From: Ardenticatenaceae bacterium
GTDB lineage: Bacteria > Chloroflexota > Anaerolineae > Promineifilales > Promineifilaceae
Assembly (NCBI GenBank): GCA_020634565.1
Contig: JACKBN010000005.1
Span: 248,001 to 312,000, forward strand
Reading direction: 5' to 3'
DNA: 64,000 nucleotides
Shown here: positions 1-8,850 of the stretch, piece by piece
How the letters are laid out: every line of letters starts with the position of its first letter
Numbering within the stretch: the stretch's first letter is position 1
Notes under the pieces: generated by a model
Seen by the model: the letters and a program-made list of their open reading frames with translations, nothing else
The model's database searches: none
Told to the model about the DNA's origin: nothing
Made by a program: the position numbers and the translations under genes

Positions 1-2577
1 TTCCACCCAATCCAGCGGACCGCTGCGCCGCGTCTGCGTGCCGGTGTGGTAATGATACAACACCCGGCCCGTCGTCAAAATCAGCGGGTATTCCTCGTCG
101 GTTTGCTCCGCCGGGTCTTTGGCGTCGATAGCGTGGAATTTGCCCAACCCGCGTGAAAAGCCTTTGGTGTGCAAAATCTCCGTGCCCGGATGATCCACCG
201 TGGGGCACGGCCATTGCAGACCAAACTCAGCCAGTCGATCATAACGCATCCCTGCGTAAATCGGCGTCACTTCGGTCAATTCAGCAAAGATTTCAGCCGA
301 ATTGCGATACTGCCAATAATTCGGGTCGTCCCGCTCGACACCCATCGCGGCATCAAAGTGGGCCGCGATTTCCGCCGTGATCTTCCAATCCGGCCACGCC
401 TCGCCCGGCGCAGGCAGCACAGGTTGCAGCAGTTGCACCCGCCGTTCCGTGTTGGTAAACGTGCCATCTTTTTCCATCGAAGACATCGCTGGCAGCAGCA
501 GGTGGGCCAACTGTCCCGTCTCGTTCAGGAAAATGTCTTGCACCACCAAAAAGTCCAGCTTGCGAATGGCCGCTTCCACGTGCGTCGTGTTCGGGTCAGA
601 CATCATCGGGTTTTCGCCCATGACGTACATCGCGTGCACTTTGCCGTCATGCACCGCTCGCATTGCCTCCACGATGGTCAGCCCCACTTCACCGGGCAGC
701 GAATCCACACGCCACGATTTGGCAATCGCCGCCCGCTTCTCGTCATCGGTGACGGCCTGGTAGCCGGGGTAGACGTTCACCAGACAGCCCAGGTCGCACG
801 CACCCTGCACGTTGGCCTGACCCCGCAGCGGATTTACGCCGGTGGATGGTTTGCCCACCTGCCCGCACAGCATCGCCAAGTTGGCCAGGGTCATCACCAT
901 GTCGGTGCCGTTGCTGCGCTGGGTGATGCCCATCGCATACAAAATGGTGCTGTGGCCGCGGGTATCGTTGTGGATGGAACGGCCGTCTACCCGTTCACCA
1001 TTCGCATAAATCCGCGCTGCTTCTTCAATTTTCTCGACAGGCACGCCCGATTTCAACGACGCCATCTCCGGCGTGTACGCCTTCACCACCTCGCGGAATT
1101 CCTCATACCCTTCCGTGCGCGCCGCGATAAACTGCTCATCAGCCCACCCTTCACGAATGATGATGTGCATAATCGCCAGGAAGATGTAAATATCTGAACC
1201 CGGCTTAATTTGCAGGAACAGCGTCGCATTTTCCACCAGCGGAATGCGCCGCGGATCGACAATGATGACGTTGGCGCCCCGTTTGGCCGCCCGCACCACC
1301 TCATAACTGATGACCGGGTGCGATTCGGCCGTATTTGAACCAGTAATAAAAATACAATCCGCATCGCGAATTTCAGCGATTGAATTGGTCATTGCCCCAC
1401 TTCCGAAGGCCTTCACGAGGCCTGCAACGGTTGAGCTGTGTCAGAGACGGGCGCAATGATCCAGGTTATTGGTGCCTAGCGCCGCCCTCATGAATTTTTG
1501 GAAGATGTAATTATCTTCATTCGTGCAGCGCGCTGAAGAGAGACCCATGAAGGCATCCGGGCCATGTTCTTTGGCCGTTTCAGCAAACTTTTCGCCGACC
1601 AGATTCAGCGCCGTGTCCCAATCAATTGGCACGAAACTGTCTTCTACATTCGGTTTGCGTACCGCCAGCGGCGATTTGTCCGGCAGTTCCCACGGCTCAT
1701 CGGTGATGCCCATTTCGTACGCCAAATCGCGGCGCAGCATCGGGCTTGTCAGCCGATCTTTGTGCGTAGCAAAATCCCAGCCAAAACGACCCTTGGTACA
1801 CAACGTTTCGCCATTCACCGAAGGTCCAGGCGCGCCTTCCGCATACAAAATCTCGCCATTTTTCTGGGCGTAGCTCACCTGGCAACCCACGCCGCAGTAG
1901 CCGCAGGTGGTCTTGGTACGGGTCAGCTCCCACTCGCGCCCCTTACCCTTGCGCGAGACGGGCATCAGCGCCGCTGTGGGGCACATCTGCACACAGGTGC
2001 CGCAAAAGACGCAGGAGGAGTCGAGCATGGGTCCATCGAACGGGGTGGCCACGTGGCTGGTAAAGCCGCGCCCCACCACTTCGATGGCATTGGCCCCAAT
2101 CACTTCGCGACAAACACGCTCGCAACGGCCGCATAAAATGCAGTACTGGTGGTCGCGAATAAAAAATGGATTGTCGTCCTGGTACAAGGTGCGACCCAGT
2201 TCAAATTCGTGGCTCGTTTCGGTAACGCCGTGCTCGTAGGCATACTTTTGCAGTTGGCAGGAACCCGCCTTATCGCAAGTCACACAGTCCAGCGGATGCT
2301 CGGCCACAAAGAGGTCAATCACATCTCGACGAAGATCAAACAGCGGCGCGCTTTTGGTGCGAACGGTCATGCCTTCTTCGCACAGCAGGCCGCAGCTGGC
2401 CACCGGCGCGGGCCAATCGTTCACCTCCACCATGCACAGGCGGCAGCCACCCGACACCGTCAGTTCGGGATGGTAGCAGAGATGCGGCACATCAATGCCG
2501 TTGGCATGGGCCGCTTCGATGACCGTGGTGCCCTCAGACACCGAAATCGGTTTGCCATCAATGGTTAGCGTAATCAT
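1..2577 (-). CDS. fdhA: Formate dehydrogenase alpha subunit, selenocysteine-containing (3' end outside window)
   Basis: Catalytic molybdenum/tungsten subunit of a cytoplasmic NAD-linked formate dehydrogenase (formate to CO2). The N-terminus is NuoG-like: [2Fe-2S] cysteines C34, C45, C48, C62, a His-Cys [4Fe-4S] segment (HPLDCVTCDKAGSC), two ferredoxin clusters (CILCGRCERVC, CVFCGTCVQMC), then the CGYCGVGC cluster of the bis-MGD domain. At residue 379 the frame meets TGA (1441-1443) in the context DHCARL-stop-HSSTVAGL, exactly where this family carries catalytic Cys or Sec. I translated onward: 480 further codons are open to base 1, with family motifs such as YAMGITQ, GVNPLRGQANVQGACD and MGENPMMSDP. 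So 859 residues are visible and only a short C-terminus is missing. The start overlaps the NuoF-like gene stop by 4 bases. Gene callers will split or truncate it at the UGA. Confidence 0.95.
1407..1443 (-). promoter_or_regulatory. Selenocysteine UGA with downstream SECIS-like hairpin
   Basis: The UGA is at 1441-1443. Reading the minus strand, a 6-bp stem (AGGCCU at 1423-1418 with AGGCCU at 1412-1407) closes a 5-base loop, CGUGA, that contains the GU expected in a bacterial SECIS apex. The loop GU lies about 24 bases after the UGA, within the range known for bacterial SECIS elements. No selA, selB, selC or selD lies in this window, so decoding machinery must be elsewhere in the genome. The hairpin is seen directly; its function is inferred. 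Confidence 0.8.
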
Positions 2578-4259
2578 TTCTTGTCATTGCTCCCTGAAGA
2601 GTCCAGCAGGGACTCGTATTCATGTCGGAAATAGTTCATGGTGCTCAGCACCGGGTTAGGCGCGGATTTGCCCAGCCCGCATAAGCTGGCCGTTTTGACA
2701 GTCTGGCAAAGCTTTTCCAGCTGCACCAAATCGTCGGGCGTGCCTTTGCCCGCAATCATTTTGTCCAGCTTGTTGCGAATTTGCACGGTGCCGACGCGGC
2801 AGGGTAAACATTTGCCGCAGCTTTCATCCACACAAAAATCAATGAAGAAGCGGGCAAAATCAGGCATCTGGGTGCTGTCATCAATGATGACCAGACCGCC
2901 GGAACCCATGATCGAGCCCAGCTTGGTCAGATTTTCGTAGTCCACAGGGCTGTCCAGATGCTCGGCAGGGATGCAGCCACCGCTGGGACCACCCGTTTGC
3001 GCCGCTTTGAAGGAACGGCCGTTTGGCACCCCTTCCCCCATCTCATACACAATCTCACGTAGGGTGATGCCCATCGGCACCTCAATCAGCCCCGTGTTGC
3101 GCAGCTGCCCGGCCAGGGCAAACACCTTCGTCCCTTTGCTCTTTTCCGAGCCGATGCTGGCAAACCAGTCCGCCCCCTTGCCGATAATTGACGGGATGTT
3201 GGCCATCGTTTCCACGTTGTTGATCACCGTGGGCGCCTGCCACAAACCGGCGGTGGACGGATACGGCGGGCGAATGCGCGGGATGCCGCGCTGCCCTTCG
3301 ACAGAGTGAATCAGCGCTGTTTCTTCGCCACAAACAAACGCGCCTGCGCCGATGCGCACCTCCGGCACAAAGCTGAAATCGGTACCCAAAATGTTGTTGC
3401 CGATAATGCCGCGCCGCCGCGCCTTGGTGATGGCGTTGTTGATGCGCCGGATGGCAATTGGATATTCGCCGCGAATGTACAAATAGCCGCGCGACGCGCC
3501 CACGGCGTAGGCGCAAATGATCATGCCTTCCAGCACGCGGTGCGGATCGTCCTCCATCACCGTGCGGTCCATGTACGCGCCGGGGTCGCCCTCGTCGCCG
3601 TTGACGATGACAAATTTTTGCTCGGCTTGCTCTTTGCGTACCAGATTCCACTTGAAGCCGGTAGGGAAACCGGCCCCACCCCGCCCGCGCAGCCCACTGT
3701 TCATAATTTCCTGGCAAACTTGCTCTGGCGTCATGTTGGCCAAAACATGGGCCAGCGCCTCGTAGCCGCCGTGTGCCAGGTAATCTTCCAGCTTTTCCGG
3801 GTCGATTTGGCCCGTTTCACTGAGCACAATTTTGACCTGCTTGGCAAAAAACGGATGGTCAAGTGAAATGCGGTACCGGTCCAAACCTTTGGGGCGACGG
3901 GCGCGGTAGTGGGGAAAGTCGTGGGGGGTGGTGGATTCGGTTGGTTGGCCGTCGGCCAAATGCTCCGCCACGATTTGTTTGGCCACGTCAGCGGTCACAT
4001 CGCCATAAAGCGCTGGCGTCTCCTCTTTCGTTTCCACGCGCACCATCGGGCCACGGCTGCACAGCCCCATGCAGCCGGTGTTGACGAGTTCAGCGCCATG
4101 CCCTTCCTGCTGGTGCATAGCCCGGTCGAGCGCATCGTAGGTCACGTCGGCTCCAGCGGAGAGGCAGGCGGTGCTGGTACAACAAAAAACGCGGTGCTGG
4201 AATTGTTCCTGCCGTTCGCGTTCCTGTTGACCAAGTTGCTTGAGCTTTTCATTATTCAT
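2574..4259 (-). CDS. NuoF-like NADH-binding flavoprotein subunit of formate dehydrogenase
   Basis: Diaphorase subunit passing electrons between NAD(H) and the iron-sulfur chain of FdhA. The protein is 561 aa. An N-terminal thioredoxin-like [2Fe-2S] domain (Cys 27, 32, 63, 67; CTSTAC and GCMGLC) precedes the NuoF core with FMN-binding GRGGAGFPTGFKW, NADH-site NGDEGDPGAYMDRT, an SLBB segment and the C-terminal [4Fe-4S] motif SCGKCLPCRVGT. There is no extra C-terminal ferredoxin of the HydB kind. Its stop overlaps the fdhA start (ATGA), which implies translational coupling and a shared complex. It could equally be called FdhB, HydB-like or HoxF-like; the diaphorase role is secure. Confidence 0.92.
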   Translation of the reverse strand: MNNEKLKQLGQQERERQEQFQHRVFCCTSTACLSAGADVTYDALDRAMHQQEGHGAELVNTGCMGLCSRGPMVRVETKEETPALYGDVTADVAKQIVAEHLADGQPTESTTPHDFPHYRARRPKGLDRYRISLDHPFFAKQVKIVLSETGQIDPEKLEDYLAHGGYEALAHVLANMTPEQVCQEIMNSGLRGRGGAGFPTGFKWNLVRKEQAEQKFVIVNGDEGDPGAYMDRTVMEDDPHRVLEGMIICAYAVGASRGYLYIRGEYPIAIRRINNAITKARRRGIIGNNILGTDFSFVPEVRIGAGAFVCGEETALIHSVEGQRGIPRIRPPYPSTAGLWQAPTVINNVETMANIPSIIGKGADWFASIGSEKSKGTKVFALAGQLRNTGLIEVPMGITLREIVYEMGEGVPNGRSFKAAQTGGPSGGCIPAEHLDSPVDYENLTKLGSIMGSGGLVIIDDSTQMPDFARFFIDFCVDESCGKCLPCRVGTVQIRNKLDKMIAGKGTPDDLVQLEKLCQTVKTASLCGLGKSAPNPVLSTMNYFRHEYESLLDSSGSNDKK

Positions 4260-4283
4260 GCCATAGGTTCCTGTGAAAATAGT

Positions 4284-4330
4284 TTAACCGCAGAGAAAAA
4301 TCTGCGAAATCTGCGAAATCTGTGGATTTT
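4284..4330. repeat. CCGCAGAG/CTGTGG-type intergenic repeat
   Basis: The short gap between the NuoE-like and NuoF-like genes holds an ACCGCAGAG...TCTGCG...CTGTGG segment with internal direct repeats of CTGCGAAAT. It resembles the CACAGAG inverted repeats near 18.6, 22.1 and 23.8 kb. It can fold into a small hairpin. It lies inside the operon, so a processing or attenuation site is possible; nothing proves this. Confidence 0.45.
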
Positions 4331-4333
4331 CAT

Positions 4334-4897
4334 TCATTGCCGGTCAGCTACAGTCGGGGACATTTCTTGTTGGGCCGTCATATCTTTGGTACGGCCAACC
4401 ATTTCGCGGACGTGGCGCACCATGCCATCGGGCGTTTCTTTGGCACGCACCTTGCCATCCAGCACGGCCACCGGGGCGAGACCGCAGCTGCCCAAACAGC
4501 GGGCGGTGGTCAGGCTAAACAAGCCATCGGCCGTGGTTTGGCCCAATTCCACGCCCATCTCGGCACAGACACGCTCGATGATGGCGTTGGCCCCTTTGAC
4601 GTGGCAGGCAGTGCCGGTGCAGACGATGGCGTTATGCTCGCCCAGCGGTTCAAAGGTGAACATGTGATAGAACGTCGCCACGCCATACACGCGAATTAAC
4701 GGCAATTTGAGCTGCTCGGCAATGTAAATGAGGAGGTCTTGGGAGAGAAAGCCGAAGGTTTCTTGGGCGGTGTTGAGCACTTCAAGCAGGGCATCTTTTT
4801 CATACTTGAAGCGCTTCATGGTGCGGTCGATGGCGGCGTACCGCTCATCGCCACTGGGGTGCGAATTCGCGTTAGAAGTCGCAGAAGTGGGGGTCAT
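4334..4897 (-). CDS. NuoE-like [2Fe-2S] subunit of formate dehydrogenase
   Basis: 187-aa thioredoxin-like ferredoxin subunit (24-kDa complex I family), partner of the NuoF-like flavoprotein. The N-terminal helical bundle contains FGFLSQDLLIYIAEQL and GVATFYHMF, typical of NuoE. The cluster ligands are CTGTAC and, about 36 residues on, CLGSC. The C-terminal tail after about residue 165 is low in complexity. Its start overlaps the fdhD stop by 4 bases and a 74-base spacer separates it from the NuoF-like gene. Electron transfer between NADH/FMN and FdhA is inferred from family and context. Confidence 0.92.
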   Translation of the reverse strand: MTPTSATSNANSHPSGDERYAAIDRTMKRFKYEKDALLEVLNTAQETFGFLSQDLLIYIAEQLKLPLIRVYGVATFYHMFTFEPLGEHNAIVCTGTACHVKGANAIIERVCAEMGVELGQTTADGLFSLTTARCLGSCGLAPVAVLDGKVRAKETPDGMVRHVREMVGRTKDMTAQQEMSPTVADRQ

Positions 4898-5718
4898 GAT
4901 TCAAAATCCTTTTGGTCCAGAATGCGTTCTGGATGGGTGTAAATGCGCATCCGGTCCTGCCGCAGGTAGGCCACCAGGGTGATGTTCCAGGCGTCGGCCA
5001 GGGCCACGGAGAGGCTGGTGGGCGAGGTGCGGGAGCAGACGACGGGCGTGCCGAGGCGGCGGGCTTTGTTGATCATCTCGCTGGAAATACGGCCGCTTGT
5101 TAACAAAATCTTGCCCTCGGTTTCTAGACCCGACAGTAAGGCCGCGCCGCGCAGCTTGTCCAGGCAGTTGTGGCGACCAATGTCTTCTTTTTGCAGCAAG
5201 AGTTGGGTGGGGGTAGCGAGAACGGCCGTATGAATCCCCCGCGCCTGCTGGTACAGTTCCGCTCCCAAATGCATCTCGCGCATCAGGCTGGCCAACTGCT
5301 CCGGCGCGGCCCGGAGATCGACGGTTAGCGGCTCATGCTCTGCCGACAAATCGTCAAAAGTCACCCCACCGCCGCAGCCTGCGGTAATGATAAATTTGCG
5401 CGGCTTTTCAAAGCTGGTGTCGTGCAGCCAAATATCGACACAACTGCTGTTTTTGGCGAGATGCAGGTGGCGAATATCGTCAAGCGTTTGGATGATGCCC
5501 TCGTTGGCTAAAAAGCCAAGGGCCATCGGCTTTAAATCTCGCGGGGAGGCCATGAAGGTGGCCAGTTCGGAACCGTTGACCGAAATGCAGATTTGCGCTT
5601 CTTCCACCACCCAGCCCGCTACGTCCTGAGGCGCGCTGACGCCGACGGTGATGTATTCGGCAGGTTGAACGCCAGCCAATTTTTCGATGAGGGGTTGGGT
5701 GCTGCCGTTACTTGTCAC
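4894..5718 (-). CDS. fdhD: FdhD, sulfur carrier for formate dehydrogenase cofactor
   Basis: Accessory protein that transfers sulfur from a cysteine desulfurase to the molybdenum cofactor of formate dehydrogenase; it is needed for enzyme activity but is not part of the final complex. The 274-aa length fits the family. Recognisable family blocks are EDIGRHNCLDK and TSGRISSEMI in the C-terminal half. The usual CxxC sulfur-transfer loop is here TAGCGGG, with only one cysteine. The gene sits inside the operon between the two diaphorase modules, which ties the whole cluster to formate rather than hydrogen or complex I. Confidence 0.93.
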   Translation of the reverse strand: MTSNGSTQPLIEKLAGVQPAEYITVGVSAPQDVAGWVVEEAQICISVNGSELATFMASPRDLKPMALGFLANEGIIQTLDDIRHLHLAKNSSCVDIWLHDTSFEKPRKFIITAGCGGGVTFDDLSAEHEPLTVDLRAAPEQLASLMREMHLGAELYQQARGIHTAVLATPTQLLLQKEDIGRHNCLDKLRGAALLSGLETEGKILLTSGRISSEMINKARRLGTPVVCSRTSPTSLSVALADAWNITLVAYLRQDRMRIYTHPERILDQKDFES

Positions 5719-5730
5719 TTGTAAACCTGT

Positions 5731-7467
5731 TCACTCAACGAGCTCGGGCCATTGCTCAATGGCGCTGGTGATGGCGGAAGCGGCCGTTTGGCCCAGGCCA
5801 CAGAGCGACGTTTGGGTCATGGTAAAGCCAACATCGAGCAAAATTTGTTTGTCGCTCGCCTGTGGGCCGCCATTGTGCTGAATACGGTCCAAAATTTCTA
5901 GCTGCCGCTGGGTGCCAATCTGGCAGGGGAAACATTTGCCGCAACTTTCGTGGGCGAAAAAGTGGGCCAGTTCGAAGAGATGTTGGCGGAGATCGGCCGT
6001 TTCATCAAACACCATGATGACGCCAGAACCCAGCGGGATGTTGGCCGCACGGGCGTCTTCGTAAGTCAGCGGCGTGTCCAGCTTGTCTGGCCCGATGAAG
6101 CGGCCTGCCGCCCCACCCATCAGCACCGCCTTCACTTTTTTGCCGTGGGGCACCCCGCCCGCCAGACCAATCATATTGCGAATGGTGAGGCCGAAGGGGA
6201 CCTCGTAAATGCCGGGATCAGCCACATCGCCACTGACGCAGAACAGTTTGGTGCCGGGCGACTGCTCCGAGCCAATCATGTTCCAGGATGCTTCGCCGAT
6301 GTTGAGCGCCGCCAGCATCGCCACCAGGGTTTCGACGTTGTTTACGGCCGTTGGCTGGCCAAACAGCCCGTGCGTGGTGGGGAACGGTGGCTTGATGCGC
6401 GGAAAGCCGCGTTTGCCTTCGATGGCTTCAAATAGGGCCGTCTCCTCACCACAAATATAAGCCCCCGCGCCTAAACGAACGTTGACGGTAAAGTTGAAGC
6501 CGGGCTTGCCCAAAATGTTCTTGCCCAAATAGCCCGCCTTCAGCACCTCGTCTACGGCGTGGTGCAGGCGGGCGTGGGCGCGCGGATATTCGCCGCGCAC
6601 AAAAATCCAGCCGTTTTCCGCGCCAACGCCGTACGCGGCAATGGTCATCGCCTCGATGATGGAAAATGGGTCTTCTTCCATGAGACAGCGGTCTTTGAAG
6701 GTGCCGGGTTCGCTTTCATCGGCATTAACAACAATGTGTTTTTTGCGGGGATCATCGGAAGCGCTGCGAGTGAAAAACCATTTGCGCCCCAGAGGGAACA
6801 TTGCCCCACCGCGGCCTAAAATGTCAAAACTGTCTACCGTTTCGATCAGTTCTTCCGGGGACATGCCCAGCGCTTTGCGCAAGCCTTTGTAGCCGGAATT
6901 GGCTTCGTAATCGGCCAAACTGGTTGGATCGACTCTGCCAATGCGGGCCAGCTTGATGAATGGGCCACCGCGCGGTCGGGCATTGGGTTCGGGTAGATTG
7001 CCCGCCAGAAAATCGGGAACGTTTTGGGGCGTGAGGCTACCGGCAGGGCGCTCGCCGTGCAGGGCGCAGGGGGCGTGTTCGCACATGCCCAGGCAAGGCA
7101 CGGTTTCAAAAGTCAGGCTGCCATCCTCGCTCGTTTCGCCTGGTTCCAGACCAGTCGCTTTCTCAATCGCCCGGATGACAGCATGTGCGCCTTCTTTGCT
7201 GCAAGCCAAATCTTCACAGACGCGGATTACCTGGCGGGCAGTCGGCTCATTGTAGAGCATAGTGTAAAACTCAACGACGCCGTGAATGTCGGCCAGGGGC
7301 ACGCGCAGGATTTTACCGATGGCTTCCTGCACTTCGGGCGGCAGCCAACCGTAGATGTCTTGGGCTTGATGGAGAAAAGGGAGGAGTGCTTCTCGCGAAC
7401 GGCCGTTGTATCGGGGCAGTAATGGATCGAGAAGCGTCAAATCAACAGATTGTCCCGCAGTGATCAC
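5731..7467 (-). CDS. Fused NuoE-NuoF diaphorase subunit
   Basis: First gene of the fdh operon, 578 aa. Residues about 1-150 are NuoE-like (helical bundle with YGWLPPEVQEAIG, [2Fe-2S] ligands in CEDLAC and CLGMC). Residues about 165-578 are NuoF-like, with FMN/NADH regions GRGGAMFPLGRKW and NADESEPGTFKDR and the terminal cluster motif SCGKCFPCQIGT. The FMN loop differs from the canonical GRGGAGFP seen in the second NuoF of the same operon. The operon therefore encodes two complete NuoE/NuoF modules for one FdhA. This protein may be the true beta subunit, as in FdsB-like enzymes, or a second electron exit. The start follows the leader at 7468. Confidence 0.92.
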   Translation of the reverse strand: MITAGQSVDLTLLDPLLPRYNGRSREALLPFLHQAQDIYGWLPPEVQEAIGKILRVPLADIHGVVEFYTMLYNEPTARQVIRVCEDLACSKEGAHAVIRAIEKATGLEPGETSEDGSLTFETVPCLGMCEHAPCALHGERPAGSLTPQNVPDFLAGNLPEPNARPRGGPFIKLARIGRVDPTSLADYEANSGYKGLRKALGMSPEELIETVDSFDILGRGGAMFPLGRKWFFTRSASDDPRKKHIVVNADESEPGTFKDRCLMEEDPFSIIEAMTIAAYGVGAENGWIFVRGEYPRAHARLHHAVDEVLKAGYLGKNILGKPGFNFTVNVRLGAGAYICGEETALFEAIEGKRGFPRIKPPFPTTHGLFGQPTAVNNVETLVAMLAALNIGEASWNMIGSEQSPGTKLFCVSGDVADPGIYEVPFGLTIRNMIGLAGGVPHGKKVKAVLMGGAAGRFIGPDKLDTPLTYEDARAANIPLGSGVIMVFDETADLRQHLFELAHFFAHESCGKCFPCQIGTQRQLEILDRIQHNGGPQASDKQILLDVGFTMTQTSLCGLGQTAASAITSAIEQWPELVE

Positions 7468-7629
7468 AGGTCACTCCTTGGGTAACTTGCCTATCACTCT
7501 GGACCGGAAGTGTGTGGGAAGCCCAGAGCCGGGCGACGACAAAAGATGAATAGTCTGCATCACCAGCCTGAGGTAGGTTCATGGGAAACGTGGGCGTAAA
7601 CATGAATCCAGGGCCGATGCATCTGAATG
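7468..7629 (-). promoter_or_regulatory. Structured 5' leader of the fdh operon (possible riboswitch)
   Basis: About 160 bases lie between the inferred transcription start and the first fdh gene, unusually long here. On the minus strand it contains several paired segments: a TTCATG...CATGAA hairpin with flanking GG/CC, a CTCTGG...CCAGAG pairing, and a short GCCC...GGGC stem. A molybdenum- or tungsten-cofactor riboswitch is a natural hypothesis before a formate dehydrogenase, but I cannot match a consensus by eye. Confidence 0.35.
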
Positions 7630-7635
7630 CTTCCC

Positions 7636-7664
7636 ATTGTAGCTGAGATATATCACTTTACCAA
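7636..7664 (-). promoter_or_regulatory. Sigma70-like promoter for the fdh operon
   Basis: On the minus strand TTGGTA (7664-7659) and TACAAT (7641-7636) are separated by exactly 17 bases. They match the -35 box at 4 of 6 positions and the -10 box at 5 of 6. The site is about 170 bases upstream of the first fdh start codon. Confidence 0.5.
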
Positions 7665-7702
7665 TGAGAGTTACAAAGCAGCGGTTGATGGCAAACGGCC
7701 GT

Positions 7703-8785
7703 TTACGAACCTGGATTTATCATCGTCACCGTATAGCTAAAGCTTTGTGGGCTGCCATTGATGACAACATTGTTCACCGTAACCTGATAAACGACATCGG
7801 CGGTAGGCGCACCAAACGAGTCTACAGGTTCCCAAACCAGGGTGTTTTCCCCATAGCCGTCTACCACTGGATTCACCGTCAGCGCCAGCGGCGCACCGTT
7901 TTTGCTCATGACAACGGTCGCGTTCTTAAAATCTGCCTCATCGTAGGCAAACGACCAGCGTGCGTAGATAACCTGATAGGGCACGTAACCGGGCGGCGGC
8001 CAGGCAACGTATGCCTCCCGCGTGTCAGGGCGGGGTCCCCACATGTTGGCTGTGTCAAACACCCACAGCGCATTGGCCGGTGAATAGCCAGACGACGGCG
8101 GAATATCGCCTGTGCCCAAATATTTCGACTGCGGATACAAAATCCAGCGGCGATGACCCGCCACATAATTATTGCTGCCAGGGTCCTGAATGTAGCCGCT
8201 AATCGCCGACGGGCCATAAACACCCAAATACAGATTTGAGCTGCCAGCTCCCTGGCTGCCCGATTCCGTGTAGCAGGCCCAATCCGTGCCTGGAGAATGG
8301 CTCAGTCTATCTTCGGCACTCATCATCAACGCGGCGGCCTGGGCTTTATTGTTGTAATCGGCCAGAAAGCCAGCCAATGCTGGCACACCTGACATGGCTC
8401 GGAAATAGTTTAAGCGGCGCAGCATCGCCTCTTTGAAGGCCGCCGACGTTGTACCCGCCACACAGCTGCCGACATTACCCGTCCAGCCGCTGCTGACGCC
8501 TTCAGAAGCAAGGTAGTCGTTGAGGTAAAAGTTAACAACTTGCTGGCGGTTTTGGGTGTCTACCCACGGCCCAATTTCGTCGGGCCGCGTGATGAAGGGC
8601 AGATAAACTGCATAATCGCCACCGACGGCCGCTTGGGGCTGTCCGGCAATCAATTCGCTGGGTTGTGGCGGAAATGGCGGTGGTGATAGAGGGTTGTTTT
8701 CTTCGGCGGTGAGTGAACGGCCGTTCAGCCACACCAGCAAGCTCAACAGAAAAATCAAACCATAAAAGCGTAAATTATGTTTCAT
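7703..8785 (-). CDS. Secreted CAP-domain (SCP/PR-1-like) protein
   Basis: 360-aa exported protein. Residues 1-27 form a signal peptide (KHNLRFYG then a hydrophobic run). A Pro-rich stretch and the motif VYLPFITRP follow; the latter resembles the C-terminal tails of the nearby beta-helix proteins. The CAP fold spans roughly residues 115-230, with RRLNYFRAMSGVPAL, MMSAEDRLSHSP and GHRRWILYP as family marks. The C-terminal third is beta-rich with no domain I can name. The upstream ATG at 9019 would run deep into the neighbouring formyltransferase gene and lacks a signal peptide, so the ATG at 8785 is preferred. Bacterial CAP proteins are extracellular but rarely have a known activity, and none is claimed here. 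Confidence 0.85.
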   Translation of the reverse strand: MKHNLRFYGLIFLLSLLVWLNGRSLTAEENNPLSPPPFPPQPSELIAGQPQAAVGGDYAVYLPFITRPDEIGPWVDTQNRQQVVNFYLNDYLASEGVSSGWTGNVGSCVAGTTSAAFKEAMLRRLNYFRAMSGVPALAGFLADYNNKAQAAALMMSAEDRLSHSPGTDWACYTESGSQGAGSSNLYLGVYGPSAISGYIQDPGSNNYVAGHRRWILYPQSKYLGTGDIPPSSGYSPANALWVFDTANMWGPRPDTREAYVAWPPPGYVPYQVIYARWSFAYDEADFKNATVVMSKNGAPLALTVNPVVDGYGENTLVWEPVDSFGAPTADVVYQVTVNNVVINGSPQSFSYTVTMINPGS

Positions 8786-8850
8786 GGAGGCGCATCCTTT
8801 TCGTTTTGCCCACGATAGCATACGACACGTGAAACTCAACCGCTCCATGA

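Noticed and set aside
169..1197. Long plus-strand open frame (342 codons) opposite fdhA
   Set aside because: His/Arg-rich antisense shadow of the real minus-strand gene, with no recognisable domain.
1441..1443. fdhA looks truncated by a stop codon, as if a pseudogene or frameshift
   Set aside because: The frame stays open for 480 more codons with all family motifs, the stop is TGA at the known Sec/Cys position, and a SECIS-like hairpin follows.
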